10,663 bases of DNA, from contig CALVTA010000042.1 of assembly GCA_944359735.1 (NCBI GenBank), positions 1 to 10,663 of the forward strand, read 5' to 3'. Each line of letters begins with the position of its first letter. Positions within the stretch are counted from its first letter, which is position 1. The position numbers and the translations under genes were made by a program. The DNA is from an uncultured Bacilli bacterium. Its GTDB lineage: Bacteria; Bacillota_I; Bacilli_A; RF39; UBA660. Positions 1 to 4,998 of the stretch are shown here, piece by piece. The notes beneath the pieces are model-generated. The model saw only the letters and a program-made list of their open reading frames with translations, was not told the DNA's origin and did no database searches.

Positions 1-1319
1 TCATTCATATTTAATAACCAGTTACCAAATCTTTTCTCTCCAACAAAAGATGGATACCAATTAACACCATTATTATTTTTAACAACTTGGTCTTTTATCT
101 TAGTTACTTCTAAATAATATGAAGGCTTAGCATAATATAACAAAGGTGTATCACATCTCCAACAATGAGGATAATTATGATTCATCTTAATTTTCTTAAA
201 TAATTTACCATTTTCTTTTAAGTATTTAATAACTTCTATATCAGCATCAAAAACAAACATACCTTTCCATAATCCTTCAGTATATTTACCATCTTCCCCT
301 ACAGGATTTAAAACAGGTAAATTATATTTTCTACCTACATTATAATCATCTTGTCCAAATGCAGGAGCAATATGAACAATACCAGTACCATCTTCCATAG
401 TTACATAGTCATCTACTGTAACAAAAAAAGCTTTTTTATCTACTTTTAAACTAGGTATTAACTGTTCATATTCCATATACTCTAAATTCTTACCACTATA
501 TTCTTCTAAAACAGTATAATCTTCTCCTAACACTTTAGAAGCTAGCTTTTTACCTACAATAAATTTATTACCTTTAGACTCTACTAATACATAGTCTTCT
601 CTTGGATTAACACAAAGAGCTACATTACTAATTAAAGTCCAAGGAGTAGTAGTCCAAACTAAGAAATAAACATCTTCATCTTTTTTCTTCATAGGTACTA
701 TTACAGTATTAGCAGTAACTTCTTTATACCCTTGAGCAACCTCATGAGAAGCAAGTCCTGTCCCACATCTAGTACAATATGGTAATATCTTATGGCCTTC
801 ATAAAATAATCCTTCATCAAAGAACTTCTTTAAGCACCACCATTCTGTTTCTATATAATTATTATCATAAGTAACATAAGGGTGCTCTAAATCTATAAAC
901 TGTCCCATCTCTTTAGTCATATCAGAAAATGCTTTTTCATTTTCCCAAACACTTTCACGACATTTTTGATTAAACTCTTTTATACCATACTCTTCAATAT
1001 CTTTCTTATTTTTAAAACCCAATTCCTTCTCTACTTGCAACTCTACAGGAAGTCCATGAGTATCCCAACCTACCTTACGTAAAACTCTATATCCCTGCAT
1101 AGTCTTATATTTACAAAAAGTATCTTTTAAAAATTTAGCCATCATATGATGAAGACCTGGTTTTCCATTAGCAGTGGCAGGACCATCATAAAAAACAAAA
1201 TTTTCCTTGCCTTCTCTATTATCAATAGTTTTTTTCAAAACATTCATTTTTTCCCAATCTTTTAAAATATCCATCTCTATTTCATGTGTCTTACCTTTTT
1301 TTAATTCTTTAAATGCCAT
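1..1319 (-). CDS. ileS: Isoleucyl-tRNA synthetase, N-terminal part (3' end beyond window)
   Basis: Charges tRNA-Ile with isoleucine in the cytoplasm. The frame is open from the ATG at 1317-1319 to the window edge (439 complete codons), so the C-terminal half, including the KMSKS loop and anticodon-binding domain, lies outside. Visible blocks are: the class I signature region around residues 44-65 (YDGPATANGKPGLHH, then MAKFLKD), GWDTHGLPVE near 84-93, a CxxC pair at 182-185, and the CP1 editing-domain block TTTPWT at 223-228. An AAGGAG ribosome site lies just upstream of the start. The class I HIGH motif reads G55-L56-H57-H58, a GXHH form instead of HXGH. This and the overall sequence fit the IleRS2 type, which is the less mupirocin-sensitive of the two bacterial types. 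Expression is controlled by the T-box leader directly upstream. Identity is very secure; the IleRS2 subtype is inferred. Confidence 0.97.
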   Translation of the reverse strand, partial: MAFKELKKGKTHEIEMDILKDWEKMNVLKKTIDNREGKENFVFYDGPATANGKPGLHHMMAKFLKDTFCKYKTMQGYRVLRKVGWDTHGLPVELQVEKELGFKNKKDIEEYGIKEFNQKCRESVWENEKAFSDMTKEMGQFIDLEHPYVTYDNNYIETEWWCLKKFFDEGLFYEGHKILPYCTRCGTGLASHEVAQGYKEVTANTVIVPMKKKDEDVYFLVWTTTPWTLISNVALCVNPREDYVLVESKGNKFIVGKKLASKVLGEDYTVLEEYSGKNLEYMEYEQLIPSLKVDKKAFFVTVDDYVTMEDGTGIVHIAPAFGQDDYNVGRKYNLPVLNPVGEDGKYTEGLWKGMFVFDADIEVIKYLKENGKLFKKIKMNHNYPHCWRCDTPLLYYAKPSYYLEVTKIKDQVVKNNNGVNWYPSFVGEKRFGNWLLNMN

Positions 1320-1340
1320 AATTTTCTCCTTTCTTAAATA

Positions 1341-1403
1341 AAAAAATCTATGTTCTAAGGGAGTATAAAAAGAATATACTCGGTACCACCTTAGTTCATA
1401 GAT
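1341..1403 (-). terminator. Attenuator terminator of the ileS T-box
   Basis: On the minus strand, the arm at 1389-1403 (ATCTATGAACTAAGG) pairs with the arm at 1346-1360 (CCTTAGAACATAGAT): 7 bp plus 6 bp around a 2x2 A/A internal loop. A second small stem (GAGTATA/TATACTC) sits inside it, and a run of six U follows at 1341-1346. The 5' arm shares its AAGG with the T-box core, so tRNA-stabilised antiterminator and terminator are mutually exclusive. Confidence 0.92.
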
Positions 1404-1564
1404 CCTATCTATCTCAAATTTATAACGGTATTACCCGACTTTATCTTATCCATAAAGCACACTTGAAAGTGATCTAAAATAAGTTCCTTTATTAATTCTC
1501 ACCAACCATTAACTCTCTATAAAATTTCCTTATTTCCGTCTTTCGCACTTGTTTTAAATAAACT
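1341..1564 (-). promoter_or_regulatory. Isoleucine T-box riboswitch leader of ileS
   Basis: An RNA element that senses uncharged tRNA-Ile and permits readthrough into ileS. Read on the minus strand it contains, in order: the Stem I elements AGAGAG (1513-1518) and GGTTGGTGAGAA (about 1497-1508); a specifier ATC at 1471-1473 followed by A, matching isoleucine; a GGGTAATACCGTTAT block typical of the Stem III exit (about 1421-1436); and the T-box core AAGGTGGTACCG (1381-1392). The UGGU within the core would pair with the ACCA end of a tRNA that has discriminator base A, as expected for tRNA-Ile. A competing terminator follows (separate entry). The 5' boundary is set from the promoter and is approximate. 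Confidence 0.95.
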
Positions 1565-1570
1565 AAACAA

Positions 1571-1600
1571 AATATACCATAATTTTAATAGTTTATGCAA
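1571..1600 (-). promoter_or_regulatory. Promoter of the ileS T-box transcript
   Basis: The -35 is TTGCAT (1595-1600) and the -10 is TATATT (1571-1576) with an 18-nt spacer. TGG immediately precedes the -10, giving an extended -10 (TGnTATATT). The predicted start near 1564 gives a leader of about 245 nt that contains the whole T-box. The -35 lies inside a 7-bp inverted repeat, AATAGTT/AACTATT, at 1587-1605. Confidence 0.7.
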
Positions 1601-1606
1601 CTATTT

Positions 1607-2116
1607 TTATAAATGTTTTACCAATTTCTTTTCTTTTTTATAAATAAAAGTAACAGAAGAATCCATTGTCATCATACTAGTATAATATATCCCATCTTTA
1701 TTCAATTTTAATTTTAATTCATCTTTACTTAATAATATACCACTTGTACTATTATAACTAGTTATAGTAACACATGTAGGATATGACTTTTTAGGAACAA
1801 TCCTAATACCATAAGAATTAATTTTAGTATTTCCTCTTATAGAACTTTCTGTTATTCCTTTATTATAATATGAATAACAATTATTTATAGCAGTCTTATT
1901 TTCTTTAGCATATCTCTTTAATTCTTGATATTTCTTTATAATAACTTCTTCTTTTAAACTATCAGGATATTTCTCTAACAACAAATAAAATTGTTCTAAA
2001 AGCCTATTTAATTCTTTTTCTTGATAATCTTTCCAATCATATCTTATCTTAGGTATTCTCTCATTCCACTCAATAATTTGATTTTCCTTACTTGCAAAAT
2101 TAGTTATTCTAGCAAT
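1607..2116 (-). CDS. Hypothetical protein, 169 aa, apparent ATT start codon
   Basis: I do not recognise this protein. The N-terminal half (about residues 1-85) is charged and helical: it opens ARITNFASKENQ and contains WNERIPKIRYDWKDYQ and LNRLLEQFYLLLEKYP. The C-terminal half looks like a small beta-rich domain (KINSYGIRIVPKK, CVTITSYNS, VTFIYKKEKK). No signal peptide or membrane segment is seen. Start choice: an AGGAGG site at 2126-2131 lies 9 nt upstream of ATT at 2114-2116, and an in-frame TAA at 2132-2134 sits just before the ribosome site. The first NTG codons in frame are TTG TTG at residues 44-45, with no ribosome site, so ATT is the only plausible start that uses the Shine-Dalgarno. 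It has its own strong promoter (2145-2173). The gene ends 6 nt before the ileS -35. A start-codon mutation that disables the gene is the alternative reading. Confidence 0.75.
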   Translation of the reverse strand: MARITNFASKENQIIEWNERIPKIRYDWKDYQEKELNRLLEQFYLLLEKYPDSLKEEVIIKKYQELKRYAKENKTAINNCYSYYNKGITESSIRGNTKINSYGIRIVPKKSYPTCVTITSYNSTSGILLSKDELKLKLNKDGIYYTSMMTMDSSVTFIYKKEKKLVKHL

Positions 2117-2144
2117 CTTAGTTTTCCTCCTTTAATTGGGGCTT

Positions 2145-2173
2145 ATTATATATTAAAGGAAAGAAAAAAGCAA
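2145..2173 (-). promoter_or_regulatory. Strong sigma-A type promoter for the 169-aa gene
   Basis: The -35 is TTGCTT (2168-2173) and the -10 is a perfect TATAAT (2145-2150) with a 17-nt spacer. The predicted start near 2138 gives a leader of only about 20 nt, holding the AGGAGG site. It begins 12 nt after the stop codon of the preceding 372-aa gene, with no terminator between them. Confidence 0.8.
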
Positions 2174-2185
2174 GAAATTTAATTC

Positions 2186-3304
2186 TTACTTAGATATCCC
2201 TGTACTAAAATTTAAAGGATTGCCAAAAGTATCATCACCACTATTAACTGCTTCCAAAGCCTGTTTCATACTATTAATTTGTGCTTTTTTTATAGAAATA
2301 TCTCTCTCTTGTTTATCTCTTAAAGCTGCCATCATATCTTCTTTTCTCTGTTTAAGATACTTTTTATCAGAAGCTTTTTGTATTCTCTCTGCCTTTTTAA
2401 CATCTCTTTCATGTTTTATAGCATTATATTTATCTTTAAATTCATCTAATTTAGTATTGAACATTGTAGTAACCTTACTTTTAGCACTAGAAACTTTACT
2501 ATTAACCATAAAACTTGCATATGTCATATTTACTTTAGTATCAAATATTTTATCATCAATCTGGCTAACAACATTATTATATTTTTCTTTAAAATAAAAT
2601 ATAACTCTATTAGTAGCTTTTCCCATATAACTTTTTTGTCTACTAGCTTTCTGTATTTCTTCTTTTATATTAGAAAAAGGAATATCTTCATTTGCAAATT
2701 CTATTTTTACTCCCTCATCAAAATTTATAGCCCCAGTTAAGTTCTGCAAATTAACCGCAGTTTCCTGATTCTTTTTCTCTAAAGCTCTATCATATTTATT
2801 AGTAATATGTTTTAACTTTAAATCTTCTATAGCATTTTTAACAACCAAATCCACAGTAGTACTAACTCTTACCTTTTCAATAGCAGATTTTTTTACATTA
2901 AATACAAAAGAAGATGTTCTATTAACTACACTAGTACCCATATTTTTAATGTCTAAAGCAACATTCTGAGCCTTTTCTTTTTTTTCGTCCACAAAAGTAT
3001 AAAAATCTTCTTTTCGCTTATCTCTAATAGCAGCTTTAGCTTGTCTTCTTTCTTCTTTTTCTTGCAGTTTAATAGATCTTTTTACTTCCTTTGCCCGTTT
3101 TCTTTCAAGTCTTTCCATCAGTGCATCATATTTAGCAATAGTCATATTTATTTTAAAACGTCTAAAAGGAGCAAGAAATTTATTAGAAACAGAAGTAATT
3201 CTAGCCTTTCTATAATTTGCTTTAGCATTCTTCAAATTCTGCAAACTAGCAACTAATTTCTCTTCATCTTGTTTTAATTGTCTCTCTAATTCTTCTAAAG
3301 TCAT
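2186..3304 (-). CDS. Basic helical (coiled-coil-like) hypothetical protein, 372 aa
   Basis: No family is recognised. The sequence is dominated by Lys, Glu, Arg and Ala. It has no Cys and no Trp, no signal peptide and no membrane segment, so a cytoplasmic rod or scaffold is likely. Residues 1-35, 58-115 and 285-350 are the most coiled-coil-like. A short motif recurs four times: KYD at 58-60 (AKYDALMERLERKR), KYD at 170-172 (NKYDRALEKKNQE), KYN at 241-243 (EKYNNVVSQIDDK) and KYN at 292-294 (DKYNAIKHERDVK), each starting an amphipathic helix. This suggests an internally repeated helical unit. The Shine-Dalgarno AAGGTGAG overlaps the stop codon of the upstream DUF1292-like gene (15-nt gap), so the two are probably translationally coupled. 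Function is unknown. Confidence 0.8.
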   Translation of the reverse strand: MTLEELERQLKQDEEKLVASLQNLKNAKANYRKARITSVSNKFLAPFRRFKINMTIAKYDALMERLERKRAKEVKRSIKLQEKEERRQAKAAIRDKRKEDFYTFVDEKKEKAQNVALDIKNMGTSVVNRTSSFVFNVKKSAIEKVRVSTTVDLVVKNAIEDLKLKHITNKYDRALEKKNQETAVNLQNLTGAINFDEGVKIEFANEDIPFSNIKEEIQKASRQKSYMGKATNRVIFYFKEKYNNVVSQIDDKIFDTKVNMTYASFMVNSKVSSAKSKVTTMFNTKLDEFKDKYNAIKHERDVKKAERIQKASDKKYLKQRKEDMMAALRDKQERDISIKKAQINSMKQALEAVNSGDDTFGNPLNFSTGISK

Positions 3305-3319
3305 AATTAATCACTCACC

Positions 3320-3562
3320 TTAAGAAAACATTGCATTCACTATATCTCTTAACTTAACTCTTTCTTCATCAGTTTCCAAATCAACTAAAATATCTTTACC
3401 TTCACTATCCTTAACAATACGTGAAGCTAAAATATCACTAGTCTCATCACCTTTATCAATTGCATAAATAGCATAATTGTTATTATCAACAGTAACAGTT
3501 TTTAATAACTCAGCTTCCTTATTTTCTCCATCCACTTCAATTTTGAACTTCATATCATCCAT
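3320..3562 (-). CDS. DUF1292-like small acidic protein, 80 aa
   Basis: This resembles the DUF1292 (YrzB-like) family of small acidic proteins found in Bacillota, whose biochemical role is not established. Features are an N-terminal strand pattern (MKFKIEVDGENKEAELLKTVTV), a central NNYAIYAIDKGDE, then DILASRIVKDSEGKDI and an acidic, helical C-terminus ending in NAMFS. The start ATG at 3560-3562 has GGAG at proper spacing; an in-frame ATG three codons later is an alternative. In Bacilli this family often sits near yrrK/ruvX, mtnN and greA-type genes. Here it instead heads a two-gene unit with the 372-aa helical protein. Family call is moderately sure; function is unassigned. Confidence 0.75.
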   Translation of the reverse strand: MDDMKFKIEVDGENKEAELLKTVTVDNNNYAIYAIDKGDETSDILASRIVKDSEGKDILVDLETDEERVKLRDIVNAMFS

Positions 3563-3593
3563 TACTAATCAACTCCTTCTATCTTATACAAAT

Positions 3594-3602
3594 ATAATAA
3601 CA
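3594..3602 (-). promoter_or_regulatory. Possible extended -10 promoter for the DUF1292-like gene
   Basis: The minus strand reads TGT-TATTAT, an extended -10 form, but no convincing -35 stands 17 nt upstream (TGTCTT). It lies between the dut terminator and the DUF1292-like start, where a promoter is needed unless the gene depends on terminator readthrough. A second -10-like hexamer, TATAAG, lies slightly downstream. Confidence 0.35.
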
Positions 3603-3638
3603 CAAAAAAATAAAAAAAGACAGAAAAATCTATCTTTT
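3603..3638 (-). terminator. Intrinsic terminator of the nrdG-nrdD-trxB-dut operon
   Basis: Minus-strand RNA: AAAAGAUAGA (3629-3638), loop of four U, UCUGUCUUUU (3615-3624), a 10-bp stem including one U-G wobble, followed by a U-rich tail to 3603. The G-U pair becomes a C-A mismatch on the plus strand, so the hairpin favours minus-strand transcription. The 5' arm overlaps the last codons and the TAG stop of dut. Confidence 0.8.
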
Positions 3639-4091
3639 ATCAGTAGAACCAAAGCCACCAACTCTTATCCTATCAGAATTATCATCATCAACAGTTAAAT
3701 ACTTCTGAAATATTGCCTGTCCCACAGTCTCTCCTTTTTTTATTAAAACCTCTTCATTTTTCAAATTAATACACTGTACAAAAATATGTCCATCATTATC
3801 ACTATTACCATAATAATCTGAATCAATTACCCCAATACTATGTGGAAAACTAATTCCTTGTTTTTTTAAGCTAGAACTTCTTGGTACTATTAACAAAACT
3901 TCATCACTTTGCATATAAACCTTTAAACCAGTTGGAATTAAAATAGGCTTCATTACTTTATTAAAACTAGGAAGAACTATATCTTCTGCTGCTTCAATAT
4001 CATATGCTGCTGAATATTTAGTCTTTCTAACAGGCAAATTAATTCCCTTATCTTCATATCCTCTTACTACTTCAAAACCTCTTACTTTCAT
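3630..4091 (-). CDS. dut: dUTP diphosphatase (trimeric dUTPase family)
   Basis: Hydrolyses dUTP to dUMP and pyrophosphate, which keeps uracil out of DNA and supplies dUMP for thymidylate synthase. At 153 aa it has the usual length. All five dUTPase motifs are visible: motif 1 AAYDIEAAED (28-37), motif 2 PRSSS (70-74), motif 3 GVIDSDYYG (87-95, with the catalytic Asp90), motif 4 GETVGQAIFQKY (120-131) and the motif 5 P-loop-like RVGGFGSTD (143-151). The ribosome site AGAGG lies 5 nt before the ATG, and the gene starts 13 nt after trxB. As the last gene of the anaerobic RNR operon its role is coherent, because dNTP production and dUTP removal are coupled. An intrinsic terminator overlaps its 3' end. 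Confidence 0.96.
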   Translation of the reverse strand: MKVRGFEVVRGYEDKGINLPVRKTKYSAAYDIEAAEDIVLPSFNKVMKPILIPTGLKVYMQSDEVLLIVPRSSSLKKQGISFPHSIGVIDSDYYGNSDNDGHIFVQCINLKNEEVLIKKGETVGQAIFQKYLTVDDDNSDRIRVGGFGSTDKR

Positions 4092-4104
4092 AACTACCTC
4101 TAAA

Positions 4105-4998
4105 CTATTTATCTAAATATTTAATTACATTTAAAGCTGCTATTGTTCCATCAGAAACTGCTGTAGTTAATTGTCTAAAATCCTTAGTTCGACAATCACC
4201 AGCAACATAAATACCATCTATATTAGTAAAAGTATCCTTAGATAATATATAATTATTAGCATCTAAAGAAACCAACTTAGAAACAAATCCAGTTTGAGGT
4301 AATAAACCTATTGCTAAAAATACACCATCTACTTTAAGATTAATCAATTTATTATTAGTATTAAAGGCTATTCCCTCAAGTTCATCTTCACCAATATAAG
4401 ACATAACCTTACTATTATAATAAACTTCTACATTATTTTTTAAAGACAACCTTGTTTTTAAACTTTCTTCACATGTTAAATGATCCATATTTTGAATAAC
4501 ATATACTTTTTCACAAATATCAGCTAAACTTAAAGCTTCTTGAACTGCACTATTACCTCCACCAACAACAGCAACTACCTTATCTTTATAAAAAGCTCCA
4601 TCACAACTAACACAAAAAGAAATACCATTACCAATAAAATCTTCTTCTTTATCCAAATTTAATAATCTATAAGTAGAACCTAATGCTAAAATAATTGTCT
4701 TTGTCTTATAAGAATTACAATCCGTAACTACAGTTTTAATATGATCACCAGTTATCTCTAAAGCTTCCTCTAAAACAACTTTCCCTCCTAAATTAACAAC
4801 TTGTTCATATAAATTATTCATAAGTTCCATTCCACTAATAGAAATAAAACCAGGATAATTAGAAACATTAGAGGAGGAAATAATTTGTCCTCCTATATTT
4901 TCTTTTTCTAATATCAAAACTTTCTTTTCTGCTCTAAGCAAATAAATTGCTGCAGTTAACCCAGCAGGACCACTACCTATAATAACAGAATCATACAT
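4105..4998 (-). CDS. trxB: Thioredoxin-reductase-like flavoprotein lacking the NADPH HRR motif
   Basis: A FAD-dependent disulfide reductase of the low-Mr thioredoxin reductase fold. Visible are: FAD-binding GSGPAG (8-13), GGQI (36-39), NYPGF (47-51), redox-active C129-V-S-C132 followed by DG, the second Rossmann glycine motif GGGNSA (146-151), and the C-terminal FAD motif AGDCRTKDFRQLTTAVSDG (266-284). Length (297 aa) is slightly short of typical. Where NADPH-dependent enzymes carry the 2'-phosphate-binding HRR(xxxR) motif after the VYVI strand, this protein has Q169-N-M-D-H. The electron donor may therefore be NADH or ferredoxin, as in ferredoxin-dependent flavin thioredoxin reductases of clostridia. 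The start overlaps the nrdD stop by 8 nt (ATGTATGA), so translation is coupled. The likely partner is the redoxin domain fused to NrdD. The fold is certain; donor and exact substrate are inferred. Confidence 0.93.
   Translation of the reverse strand: MYDSVIIGSGPAGLTAAIYLLRAEKKVLILEKENIGGQIISSSNVSNYPGFISISGMELMNNLYEQVVNLGGKVVLEEALEITGDHIKTVVTDCNSYKTKTIILALGSTYRLLNLDKEEDFIGNGISFCVSCDGAFYKDKVVAVVGGGNSAVQEALSLADICEKVYVIQNMDHLTCEESLKTRLSLKNNVEVYYNSKVMSYIGEDELEGIAFNTNNKLINLKVDGVFLAIGLLPQTGFVSKLVSLDANNYILSKDTFTNIDGIYVAGDCRTKDFRQLTTAVSDGTIAALNVIKYLDK

Noticed and set aside
1982..1984. TTG at 1982-1984 as the start of the gene ending at 1607
   Set aside because: It has no ribosome site; the frame continues upstream to a strong Shine-Dalgarno and promoter, so the longer ATT-initiated product is preferred.
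2220..2597. Plus-strand open frame opposite the 372-aa protein gene
   Set aside because: It is the antisense of a lysine- and glutamate-rich gene, giving a low-complexity Ser/Leu/Phe protein; it has no independent ribosome site or promoter that I can see.
3041..3256. Plus-strand open frame, Phe- and Ser-rich
   Set aside because: Mirror image of Lys/Glu codons on the minus strand; no family resemblance or start signals.
3477..3698. Plus-strand open frame crossing DUF1292-like gene, terminator and dut end
   Set aside because: It runs through a terminator and the end of dut, both well supported on the other strand.
4991..4998. Mycoplasma-type genetic code (TGA = Trp), considered because of the very low GC
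   Set aside because: nrdD ends at TGA exactly where trxB begins in another frame, tryptophans in all proteins are TGG, and no frame needs TGA readthrough.
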